Shown here one piece after another: positions 53,743-64,000 of a stretch of 64,000 bases of DNA. This DNA is from Akebia trifoliata (taxonomy: Eukaryota; Streptophyta; Magnoliopsida; Ranunculales; Lardizabalaceae): assembly GCA_017979445.1 (NCBI GenBank), contig CM030715.1, forward strand, positions 13,665,660 to 13,729,659. The letters are read 5' to 3'. The stretch's first letter is position 1; each line of letters opens with the position of its first letter. The notes beneath the pieces were generated by a model that worked only from the letters and a program-made list of their open reading frames with translations, had not been told where the DNA came from and searched no databases. The position numbers were made by a program, and so were the translations under genes.

Positions 53743-56716
53743 TGTAAAAACCTGAGTTTTCAATTCGTATCTTGAGAAAAAATAAATAGTGAAATTTTGA
53801 TAAAATCCTAAAAGTGGGATTTAGGGTAAAATTATAGGATTTTGTTCTGATCATTTTTAATAAAATCTAACCTCATCATTCGATTTAAAATGGTTAAAAT
53901 ATATACATTAGCCTATAAGTATGCTCAAATACGAGTCCGAACAGAAATATTACAAAACCCTCGATTTACGAGTCGGACCAGGTTAAAATAATGAATTTTT
54001 GATAAAGTAAAAATTATTTTAAATTTTATCATACCATTGGATTCATAATGAAAAATTATACAAAATAGATTATCTACTTGTCTTTTTTAGAGCCCAAAAA
54101 GTCAAATTATCGTCAAAAACGAAAACGACTCAATTTTAAGGTCCCATTGGCCGTAAATGTAAATTTTGTTAGAGACATAATTTCTTAAAATTTGACCACA
54201 CCATTAGATTTAGAATGAAAAATTAGACGAAATAGAGTATTCATTCGTCACTTTTAGAGTCTAGACAGTCAAGTTATCGTTAAACGAAACAATAGATAAA
54301 ATATCAATTTTGTCCCACAATTATATAAATAATTGTTATATATAAAAATACTATTCATCGTCATTCCAACTCGTCCAAAACCAGCCATGATTTCTTTTAA
54401 AATTTTTTTTTTTCAAACCTTCAACTTTCGATTCGTCCTGAACGGTCCGTCTTCGACCTTCAACGTAGAAGAAAAAATCATCAGCAATCTCGTTCTCTAC
54501 AAAATTCACCCAATTTTCTTTCGTTTTCTCACCCTTTTCACCCCGTATCGTTAAAAATCAGCCATAGATAATACGGGGGTTTCGAAATTTGGACCCTGGA
54601 TTTCATCTGTTTTGAGGTCAAATCGTCCTCCGTCGTAGAAGGGAGAAAAGACGATGATATCGAGATCTTCGAAACCACTAGGTCAAATTCAAAAATAACC
54701 GTCTCGAAGTTCAATATGCCTCGATTTTTGTGCTGATCGTCTCAATTTCTACCCACGCTCTTCAATTATTTCGCACAGAAATTGTAAAGACTCTCAATTT
54801 CTATTCATAATCGTAGATTGTAAAAATTAGATTTAGGATTTTTATCAAAATTTTGTATTGGGTTTAAAAACTGTAGTATTCTTTTAGTTATTTTAAATTC
54901 ATGCCAGAACTTGCATATTTGATATGTTTAATTATATTTTATAACAAATTATATGTGGGTAGGATATTTTACCCGGGTATTTCCGTCAGTTTGGTTCTAT
55001 GCACTGCTCGGGCCCTGTTTTGATATAAGTTTTGTAAATTTTCAATTTAAATGATAAAAATGAATTTCAAAGTGTGAAAAAGGATTTGATATCGAAAAAT
55101 GAATATTTGAGTAAATGAATTCAGAAAATAGATGATGTGTTTAAAAACGTAAAAGGTGCAAGAATTAAAAAAATGGAAAAGGAGAATGAAACGGTAAAAT
55201 GTAAGAGTCACACCCGAGGGGTGATGTCTGTATTTTACATTGTAATGTTATGTGTAGGTTGGTGAAGGGATATCCAGGGATAATGATTGGTTGCATGTTT
55301 ATTTAAATTCTGTTGGCATAAAGGCTCAGAGTTCTATTATTTATTTTAGGCCGGGTGGCCACAATTGCATCGTAGGAAACTGGATATCCATTATCAACTT
55401 TGTATTGTTAATTTCTCTTTGGTTTTCAAATGAAAATAATATATATATATATAACTATTTTGTGAGCTATTAAAGAGTTTGTGAATGCCTGAAAGGATAG
55501 TGTGTCATATCATCTGGAGTGTACTATCCTGGGATATATACAGTAGGGATAACCAAACTCATAGGTGGTATGGGACGCGTATGAGAGTGGAGCCACAACT
55601 AGAATTTGGGTTTATTACTCTCTATCTTTACCAGTAAACTTGTAATATAAAGGTAGTCGTATACGAATAAATTGTATATTTGGGAATCACATGCACACCT
55701 GATAGGCATAGATGAAGATGATTAGTCAGTGATCACTAACAATCTATAGTAGTCAAACGTTCTAACACATCGAAAAGAAACCCATTGCTTACGATCATGA
55801 CAAACGGCCATCCTGAGCCGAATAAGTGGTCCCGCAAGTGTAGTAAACAGCGACCAGCCACAAAATCAGGAACTACTACTTTATTATGAAACATCATATC
55901 CTGACTAGAAGCGATCCAGTCATGAATCCCAACTCTCTAATTCCACTACTCCACCATTGTGTATTATGTATCTATTGCCTTATTTTGACATATAAAATGA
56001 ATACATGTTTAATGTTTCCATTTAGTTAATTAGATTTGTATAAAAATAAAATATTATAGTGAGTACTACTGATGATGTAATGTGAGTTTTAAAATGTTTA
56101 GTTGCTCATCCCTAACTATATGTATCAGTTAATCGTAGTTTATTCTATAAAATTTTACATATGTAAAAATGATTTAGTATGTTTATTCGTTCATGTTAGG
56201 AGAGGTTATTGGCAGAAATTGTATGCTTTTCTACTAGGTAACTATTGTTACTTACCATTTTCTTCTCCATTTTTTTAGTTTCAAATCCAGAGCTTGACGA
56301 GACAGGTGTAGAAAATGAGTGAGGACTATTTGGTAGGTCCGATAGAGAACCAGAGTCCATTACCTAGTGAGTATTAGGGTTATACCCCCTAGTGGTGTCG
56401 ATTTGTCCAAGAGTATTACAAATGTTGTACTAAGCGTTAGGATTTTTGTTAGAGTGGGGAATGTTTGTATAATCTTGTATTTTTGTTATCCTTCCGCATT
56501 CTGATCTATCATACGTTATTAGAAGTATATAGGCTTCCGTTAGTATTATATTTTGTATGTATATATGTAGGATAATGTATGTAGTCTATCAGGTACAGGT
56601 TAAACGCCTTGGAATGCTAAGAAAAATTGAGGAGACCATGCCAAAATTTGAGGAGCCACCTTTTGCCTTAAAATCTGACTTAGGAGTTTTGTGTTAGCGT
56701 TTGGCGGGACGCCATA
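53743..56716 (+). mobile_element. Insertion F: solo LTR-like element, about 2.97 kb
   Basis: It begins TGTAAAAACCTGAG and ends near TTGGCGGGACGCCA (56714) just before the second TGTCA. It has no coding domain, PBS or internal repeat of its ends. A TATA-like TATATAAATA lies near 54322. The start and the GGCGGGACGCCA end resemble LTRs of plant chromovirus (Tekay/Del-type) Gypsy elements, which are long and often survive as solo LTRs. Two bases (TA) between the CA and the duplication make the right edge uncertain. Confidence 0.68.
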
Positions 56717-56843
56717 TGTCAAAAGGCTCCTTCGAACATTAAATTAGAAGTATTTTAGTCAATGTCATAAAGAACTTTTTGACATTATATCATAAAGTAT
56801 TTTATTAAATGTCAAAAGGCTCCTTCTGACATTAGATCAGAAG
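56717..56843. repeat. Right remainder of the 46-bp hairpin array
   Basis: Nearly three monomers (TGTCAAAAGGCTCCTT, TCAATGTCATAAAGAAC, AAATGTCAAAAGGCTCC) ending in GATCAGAAG, where the G2 LTR begins. It is the continuation of 53183-53742 after insertion F. Confidence 0.85.
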
Positions 56844-57440
56844 TGTGTAGTTGAAATCCAATGGATGGCTTTGATGGTCTCAACCTGCACTGATCTGAAG
56901 TTGTTCCTAGCACCTCCTTCCTCGAAGCGGGTTGGTACCTGTCACAGACATTCTGACACTCAAGTTAGAGAAGCCATGGAATAGTAATCAGTACTGGTTA
57001 GCTCTCAATCTCTCCAGTCCCCCTTTCAATAGTATTTATTGTGCTATTTTACCCCCTACCTTACCCTAGGGTTTCTCCCTCCATAGGCTGCAATCATAGG
57101 ATTTCTACTGGTTTTGCAGAGTTGTTTACCTAATTGGGATATTCTGGATCAATCAAACTTATCTGCAAAGATCCCCTTCGAGATTTTTGGGATTTACGTG
57201 CACGTAATTGTATTGCGATTTTCTTGAGGCCTAGCCTGCCCGGCCTGACAGAATTGACTTTGCTTATCGTTATGCTACCTTGTTAGCCAAACTAGAAAGA
57301 TCCTTGCTCTAACCTGCCCTACTTGCTGGACAGTGCCTCATAGGCTGATTTGGCCTCATAAGCTAATCTGTGTCAGATACCACTTAACCGACTTGGACAT
57401 GTGTAGAGTTAAGATCATTGCACAATTATTTCCCTTTACA
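56844..57440 (-). mobile_element. Element G2 (Tat) 3' LTR
   Basis: A diverged copy of 29076-29666 with the same ends (minus TGTAAAGGGAAAT at 57440; plus TGTGTAG at 56844) and a PPT (GAGGGGGGTAGT, minus) at 57441-57452. It inserted in the hairpin array. The other end of G2 is outside the window. Confidence 0.72.
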
Positions 57441-57718
57441 ACTACCCCCCTCGAGGAAGTGCAAGATCTCTTTTTCTCCTCGAGACGCAATTCTGCGTTC
57501 ATACTGATTATTTAGGCCTTTCATAATTGCATCTGCTAATTTTGAATCAACGCGTTCGTTGCGATGTTGCTTCAAATCTTTGTCGATGGCTTAGATAGAT
57601 TCTTCATCATCTTTATTCATCCAATTGTCCATCAACCTTTCTGCACTACCCCCAATTTACGACGCTTCGACAGGATTCAAACTATCCTCTCAAGCGTACG
57701 TACTCCTTTGCCTCTTCT

Positions 57719-57727
57719 TATAAATGG
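57719..57727 (+). promoter_or_regulatory. TATA box for the G2 antisense ORF
   Basis: TATAAATGG in CTTCTTATAAATGGGAG, aligned with the box at 29945, about 185 bp before the ORF start. Confidence 0.6.
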
Positions 57728-57904
57728 GAGACTTAGTGCATTCTTTGTCTGCTATCATGTTGAAACTCTGTAAATTCGTCTCTGTGTTTTCCTGCAAAGA
57801 CTCATTCTCCCTTTCTACTTTGTTGCTGTAGTTACCTTTTTTGCTTTAAGGTAATTTCTCCCTCTCTTTCTCTATTCCCTTTATTTTCTACACTTGGCCT
57901 TTTA

Positions 57905-60118
57905 ATGGCTATCACTACATCCCAACTTCGATGAAGCTTGTACATCCCTGTTTCGATGCAAATTACAGTTTACGGTGATTCTGATGCCCTTAACGACTGC
58001 CACCATGGAGAAATCTTTGTCGATACCGACCAAATCAAAGTCGGCCATAATTTTCCTCTCTCTATTTTCCTTAGAGAGGTACTGAGTAAGATAAATCGGG
58101 CCCCTGGTCAAATGTCCGGAAACTTCTACTATCTGGTGGAGGATGTGAAGAAAATGGGCATCACCCCCAATGACTTCCTTTCCCGGTACAACCTAAAGGT
58201 AATCACCCATCAGTCGGGATTCTACTCGTTGTCCTCTAAGAATGCGGTAGTGGCTTTGACCCATTTCCTCCCAAGTTCTGATAAAGGGTGGCATAAAGAC
58301 CTCCTCTATATTTCTGGGGACTGGGAATTTTCCCCTGGCACTCCCCGTGAGGGATTAAGAGTCCCCCAATCCTTCCAGGGTAAGGCTGCATTTAGGCTAC
58401 TATCTGAAGCCTACTTTTTTACTTTGTGCATACTCTGTACTATTTTTTTAATTGTTTTTCTTCTTCTCATGCAGAATCTTCCACTTTGATGGCTACGAAG
58501 GCTAGGAAGATACAACACAGAACATCTAAAGATCGTAGGCCAGAGGTAATGGACCTCAGAACTAGGGCTGTGGAGAGAGCGGTAGTGGATGATCGTCTAG
58601 GTGATATCCCTCAACCACCTGCACGATGAGCTCCTTCTGGCTGTACTATGGAGGGTTTTGATCCACTTTCGTCAGCTCCACAATAAAGGGATCCCAGGCA
58701 TCCAGCTCTTCCCTTCAGCGTGTTAGGCTCAGATCATTTGATCCATTCGAAGTGGCACAGTTTTCCTTCTAGGGTTCTGCCAAGGTCCTTCGACGCCATG
58801 AACATCGACCTCTTGGAGTTTCCTTTTTCCACTACCACCAAGGCTTCACCTCCTACTGTCCCAGCCAATAGGAGGGGGAAAAAGAGAAGCCATGCTTCCC
58901 GTGGTACTAGCCTTTCTAGAGAGGTTGGTTAGCTAGTTATGCCATCTGGGGGGCCTACTACCCTTGTTCCCATCCCTGTTTTTGCTTCTACTACGGTTAC
59001 AACTGGTGCTACTACTACTGTTGTTATTTCTACAACTTTCTGAGGAGATTCAAGCGGAGGCAGGGCAAAGTTTTTCCACCACCAGGGAGGATAGCCCTAT
59101 TCTTTCTCTTCGACTTCAGAAAAGGCGTCGCCTGGTCTAGAAGAGTCTAAGGAACCTTTCTCCTTTTGAGGGGTCTGAGGGTGAGAGCCATTTGTTACGG
59201 AAGACCTCCTTGGAGGAGGTTGCCTTTGCTTGGATGGGCCGCTGAGCCTATCTCCGGGATGGGAACGAAGGCAACCTCTTTCGATCCCCTTGCCACATTT
59301 AGAATAAAAATTGCGGAATTAAGGACCCTGTAACTGCTGCTTCCCTACTTTCCCAGTCCATTTTTTTTATGGACTGGGACATTGCTGACCGAGCTAATGC
59401 TGACATGGGCTTTGGTCGCTTCGTTCACGGCCTTCATCAGGTAACTACTATTTTAACTACCCTATTCAATTTTTTTTTTGATATCTGTGCTCTAACATAC
59501 TATTTCTTACTTCGTAGGCTCACGTTTATGGAACCGTGGCCTTCCTGAAATGGCGTGAGACTGAAAACTAGGCAGCTGTCCTAGCTAGAGAGTAGGATGA
59601 GAAAATAATTATGCTCTAGGCTGAGCTGACCTCTTCTAGCAAATCTTCCCAAGAGGCTAGAGAGGAGATGAAGGCTAACCTGGCCCAATTCTCTAAGGCC
59701 AACCTAGCTTTGGAGACATCCAACAAGAGGCTGACAGATCTCTAGGATATTCTACAACTGGAGCTGGCCAGCTACAAGGAAAGAGTACACCAAAGAGATG
59801 CGGAGCTAGCAAAGTTCCAAGACAAGGTTCAACAACAAGAACTCGAGCTAAACTTCCTGAGAACAAGTGTTGATTCAATCAAGGCTACTCAGGCCAAAGA
59901 GGATGAGGCTGAGACAACGAAGTTGTTGGGGCAACTACATGCCCAATACTCTCGGGTGGTAAAGAAATCTTCTATAAAAACCTACCACGAAGGCTTCGAG
60001 GCTACTCGACTTCAGTATGAGGATGAAAAGGAAAACAGGGATGACAAAAAGGACCTAGATGATGCTCCCAAGGTAACTCCTGTCTAGGATGCTCTTTGGA
60101 CTGGACGCTATGGGCGCA
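57905..60118 (+). pseudogene. G2 antisense ORF (Transposase_28-like plus coiled coil), cut by Athila-2
   Basis: ATG 57905 aligns with 30129, and the same TGA follows after nine codons (AACTTCGATGAAGC context). The domain continues in frame: GEIFVDTDQIKVGHNFPLSI, NFYYLVEDVKKMGITPNDFL, FYSLSSKNAVVALTHFL, KGWHKDLLYISGDWEFSP. Probable introns: 58380-58474 (donor GGTAAGG, acceptor CATGCAG) and 59441-59517 (donor CAGGTAAC, acceptor TTCGTAG), both with consensus ends. The coiled-coil half has stops near 59570-59745. It is interrupted at 60118 by Athila-2, with TSD candidate GCGCA on the left. Together with the copy at 30129 it defines the gene structure better than either alone. Confidence 0.73.
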
Positions 60119-61331
60119 TGATGAGACTATCGTTGTTCTTCTCACCGGAGTTAATACTAATCTTAGTTTTACCTTACTTGTGGGGCAAGTAGGGGATCGA
60201 ACCCAAGAGAAAGGAGGAATAGAGCTAAGCTAAGAAGATAAAATTCAAATTAACTAAAAGGAATTAAAACTGTTTTTCTTTGTATTTTTGAACTTATAAG
60301 AAGATGTAAAATTGCTAGAAAATAAACTAAAGTAAATGAAATTAAAAGCAAGTAAACTTATGAATTAAAACACCATTGGAGGTGGATCTACCTAAAACAT
60401 GTTAATGAGCAATTTCTAGTCTCTAGCCTTTTTATAACTCAATCATAAGGGCTTGGTGTTAGCTCCTTAGATCGGAAAGTTTTGCAATTAAAATGAAATA
60501 AAGGAACAAAAACAAAGTAGAATTTCTTGAGAACTTCTTACTACAAATTATCTAATTTAAGCATACTTTATCTTGATCTAATCTAAGCATAAAGTATCTA
60601 TATTAAGAATAAAATGTGCAAGAAACTTAAAGAGAATTCATAAGCATTTTAAATAAAAGAAAGGCATAAAATTAGAAATAACACAAGAACTTGCTCTAGG
60701 CTTTTCCACTCTCCAATGGAGGGGAACTTAGCCTAATGTCATTGCAAGAGAGGGAAGACAAGAGATGAAAGAACTTTTCTTCATTTCATGGAGAAAATTA
60801 CAACTTCTTCTTCTTCTACTTCTTACAAGACTAGTTAACCAAAAGAAAATAACTAGAAAATGAAAATACAAAAAATAAGAGAATAGGCAAAGAGCCTTAG
60901 ATTAAAGGAGTCTTGGATAAGAGAACCAAGATGGGACCCTTTCTCTAGAAATGAAGGCTCTATTTATAGAGAAAAATGTGTGTAGAAGAGTCTAAAAGTA
61001 GCCTCCACTTTTCTTTGCACAAAAAGACAAAAGAGGAGAATATGAGTTAAGGATTAGGGCATTCCAAAGTGTTAGGGCATTCCAAAGTGGGCCCAAATGC
61101 TTTTGCCTTGAGATTTTGATTCCAAATTGTTGATTTTCTGCACAAGAAACACACGTAATTAGATTTATCTAGTAAATGAATTTATTTATATATAATTAAG
61201 CCTAATTAACATGCAACGTGGTGGTTTGAGGCTTATCATGATTATTATCTTAATATAGAGAAATAGGTACAAAAATCAAGATAAATATCCAGAAAATGTG
61301 CGTATAATTGAGTGTTTGGAGACACTCATCA
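60119..61331 (-). mobile_element. Athila-2 3' LTR
   Basis: 1,213 bp with TGATGAG inverted ends, as in Athila-1. A consensus TATA box (minus TATAAATAG, 60960-60968) is intact, unlike Athila-1. Extra sequence relative to Athila-1: a tandem copy of GTTAGGGCATTCCAAA near 61060-61090 and about a dozen bases near 60622-60634. Confidence 0.92.
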
Positions 61332-62616
61332 CACCCCCAAACTTACCTTTTTCTAGTCCCTAGAAAATAAAACTGCCACTTTCGCAGGCACCTCGACTGC
61401 ATTTAGCGAATGCAGCAAGCCCTTGAACCGCTAGGTTACCCCTAGTGGACGAGTTTGACTCGTGAGGGTTTGCAGAAAATATACCCACAAAATTTGAAAA
61501 AACTTTGAAGTAAAAATAGTCAAAATCAAAACTTATATTGAAAAGCACAAGTCTTTTTTTTGGTTTGTCAATCAATTAGAAGTACTGCTTGGTATAGAGT
61601 CCCAACCCTTATTTCTCTACGACAAAACTTAGACTTAAATTGACCTTTGAGCGATAGTGATTCTAACTTAGAAATTTAAGAGATTCGATTTCCCAAAATG
61701 AGTTTCAACCTTCTAACTACTCAAGAATAACTGGAGTAACTTAGGGTTTAATTCTAAACTTAGCATCCTGTCTGGGGTAGTGAGAAGTGTGGATATTCAC
61801 TTTAATACCTCTAAGGGGCTTTATCTGTGATATTCCAGTATACTCACATTTTTACACTTGATGGCTTTCACCCTACTAAAACTTTACATAAACTTTTGGA
61901 TCTTTGACTTTTTCTCTTTTTTTTTTTTTTTTTTTTATATTACTTCTTCACTATTTTTCTAAGAAAAGTAGGCAGCCCTTTTCAAGGTACCCAGTCTAAT
62001 TCAATGGTTGCTGTACAAGGTGTATACAATCCAGTTCTGTTTTTCTTCTAATCAACCAACCAATTGAACAAGGAAGTCAAAGTTCATCAAACCTAGTTTT
62101 TCCTTAAACTCTAGGTAGAAAGAAGGTAACAAGCTCTTTTAATACAATCTAGACTCTTGGTAACCTTATTAGAAGTGACTATAAACCAAAAGATAACTTT
62201 GCTCTAATTTTTGCCTAAGAGAAACATAAATGGGGACTCCAGATCATAGCTTCCAATGAAAGACTGATTAAATATTTTCACTAAGTGCTTAAAAGATACA
62301 AGCTAAGACTTTGAGAAAAATACAACAAAGTTGCCAACCAAATATTTTTCAATTTTTTTTTTTTGTATAAAAGAAGAAAATAATAAGTGGAAATCCAACC
62401 CATACACCCCCAAACTTAAACATTATATTGTCCTCAATATTTCAACATATACATGCAAAGGTAAAATTGAAATTGACAAAATGAAATGAAGTGGGTTAGA
62501 TAGCACCTGAGAAAGACCTTATAGTCCTGTTGATATTTAACACAATGTCCCTTGAAGTGCATGGATTGCCTCCCAGAAGCGCTAAGTTTAACGTCTTTAG
62601 CTAGACGAAAACATAG
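61332..62616 (-). other. Athila-2 3' noncoding region
   Basis: Colinear with 33840-35133, with the LTR-adjacent PPT and the upstream PPT-like motif (about 62402-62419). It contains a long poly-T run near 61917-61936. No env-like frame. Confidence 0.8.
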
Positions 62617-64000
62617 TTAATTTTGATAGACGGGATCATCGAGAAAAAGAACTTCCTCCTGCGGAACATACTCGAGAAACGGTTTGAGACGTTGGCCATT
62701 CACTTTGAAAGTGGATCCGTCCTTAGGATTAAGGACTTCAACAGCACCATGGGGGTAACTGTTTGGATAATATATGGGCCAGTCCATCGAGACTTAAGTT
62801 TTCCAGGAAAAAGGTGGAGTCTATTATCATACAACAAAACTTTTTGATTAGGAATGAAATTCCTCCTAAGAATGTGCCTATCGTGAAAGAATTTGGTACG
62901 CTCTTTGTACCTTTTGGCACAATCATACGAGTCATTTCTAATCTCTTCTAACTCGTCTAGTTGTAACTTTCGCTTCTCACCGCTTTATCAAAATCAAAGT
63001 TGAGGCGTTTGATCGCCCAATATGCACGATGTTCTAGTTCTACAGGGAGATGGCAGGCCTTGCCAAAAACTAACCGGTAGGGAGACATCCCTATGGGTGT
63101 CTTGAATGCAGTCCTATAGGCCCAGAGTGAATCACTCAATCTCAAAGACCAATCTTTCCTTGAAGGATTGACTGTTTTTTCTAAGATAGTCTTTATTTCC
63201 CTGTTAGAAATCTCCACTTGTCCACTTGTTTGTGGGTGGTAAGGTGTGGCAACCTTATGCGTTATGAGGTATTTCTTCATCAACGCAGCAAAGATCTTGT
63301 TGCAAAAATGCGAGCCACCATCACTTATGATAGCTCGCGGAGTACCAAATCTTGAAAAAATCGTCTCCTTGATGAATTTTATCACAACCTTGTGATCGTT
63401 AGTTCTACATGCCACAGCTTCGACCCATTTTGACACATAGTCAACGGCAACTAGGATGTATTGATAACCCTGGGAGATAGGAAAAGGTCCCATGAAGTCT
63501 ATACCCCACACGTCAAAAATTTCGATGATCAGTATAGGATTTTGAGGCATTTCATTTCTCTTAGAGATTTTTCCTAATCTTTGACATCTATCACAAGATT
63601 TGCTAAACTCGTGGGCATCACGAAAAATACTAGGCCAGAAAAAACCGCATTGTAAGATTTTCATGGCGGTCTTCTTACCACTGAAGTGCCCTCCGCAGGC
63701 ATGATTATGGCAAAACTCTAGGATACTGACTTGCTCACAGGTTGAAATACAACGTCTAATGATTTGATCGGGACAATACTTAAATAAGTATGGCTCATCC
63801 CAGAAATACCATTTTGTTTTTGACAGAAGACGAAGTTTCTCTTGACTAGTCATTTCGACTGGGAATTGACCTGTAACTAGGTAGTTGACAATGTCCGCAT
63901 ACCATGGAGCATTGGCTTGAGAGATTTGCATAAGTTGCTCATCGGGAAAGGATTCAGAGATGGGTAAGGATTCCTCGGATGGCTTGTTAACTATCCTAGA
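62617..64000 (-). pseudogene. Athila-2 integrase, one frameshift; N-terminal side runs off the window
   Basis: The frame from the window edge to 62957 is uninterrupted: zinc module [10 protein letters not shown]...[58 protein letters not shown]. At about 62978-62985 one base is missing relative to Athila-1, shifting the frame. The C-terminal domain (RWTGPY) continues in another frame through VNGQRLKPF to TAA at 62617-62619, showing the native C-terminus that Athila-1 has lost. It is better preserved than Athila-1 and therefore probably younger or less degraded. Confidence 0.9.

Larger units (their letters stand above)
60119..64000 (-). mobile_element. Athila-2: 3' half, continues beyond the window
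   Basis: Minus-strand element of the same family as Athila-1, closely similar along the overlap (60119-64000 against 32660-36520): 3' LTR, 3' noncoding region, integrase and the RNase H-integrase linker. It inserted in G2 about 2.2 kb into the antisense ORF. The G1 copy is uninterrupted at the equivalent point (about 32311), so the two insertions are independent. Confidence 0.92.

Overview
The window is intergenic heterochromatin-like DNA from a flowering plant, probably a eudicot. It is AT-rich and packed with LTR retrotransposons of the plant Ty3/Gypsy Tat and Athila lineages, plus a decayed Mutator-like (MULE) transposon. I found no intact host gene, rRNA, tRNA or CRISPR array. Almost every coding block is a pseudogene with stops or frameshifts.

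Layout, left to right. (1) 1-24.5 kb is a nest of at least three layers. A minus-strand Tat element (A) has its 3' LTR at 1-592 and its gag split into 608-1570 and 22399-22760. Solo LTR B (plus strand, about 3.8 kb, 1571-2807 plus 19808-22393) sits inside that gag, with CCTTC target duplications on both sides. B is itself interrupted by a complete 17-kb Tat/Ogre-like element C (2808-19802, duplication TAATC). C keeps both LTRs, PBS, ORF1, gag, protease, G-patch, RT, two RNase H domains, integrase, 3' tandem repeats and PPT. (2) 24.5-28.5 kb is another minus-strand Gypsy relic (D) with an LTR-leader-protease-LTR-leader arrangement. (3) 29.1-43.0 kb is a minus-strand Tat element (G1). Its 3' LTR, an antisense intron-containing ORF with its own TATA box, and a pol fragment survive. 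It is split by Athila-1 (32660-42034, minus), whose 5' LTR is cut down to 110 bp. (4) 43.0-49.9 kb holds a MULE transposase pseudogene, a small viroplasmin/RNase H1-N-like ORF with a predicted membrane segment, and a convergent unknown ORF with a TATA box beside a 90-bp tandem array. (5) 50.0-56.8 kb has a truncated LTR related to C, a 46-bp hairpin-forming array, and a 3-kb solo LTR-like insertion (F) splitting that array with TGTCA duplications. (6) 56.8-64 kb is a second copy of the G-type LTR and antisense ORF, interrupted at a different site by Athila-2, which runs off the window.

The layers give an order of events: A before B before C; the hairpin array before F and before G2; G1 and G2 before the two independent Athila insertions. 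The items most worth following up are the small ORFs around the MULE, the duplicated antisense gene with introns and a nonsense codon shared by both copies, a leader block that appears shared by a Tat and an Athila element, and the palindrome-bearing repeats inside solo LTR B.
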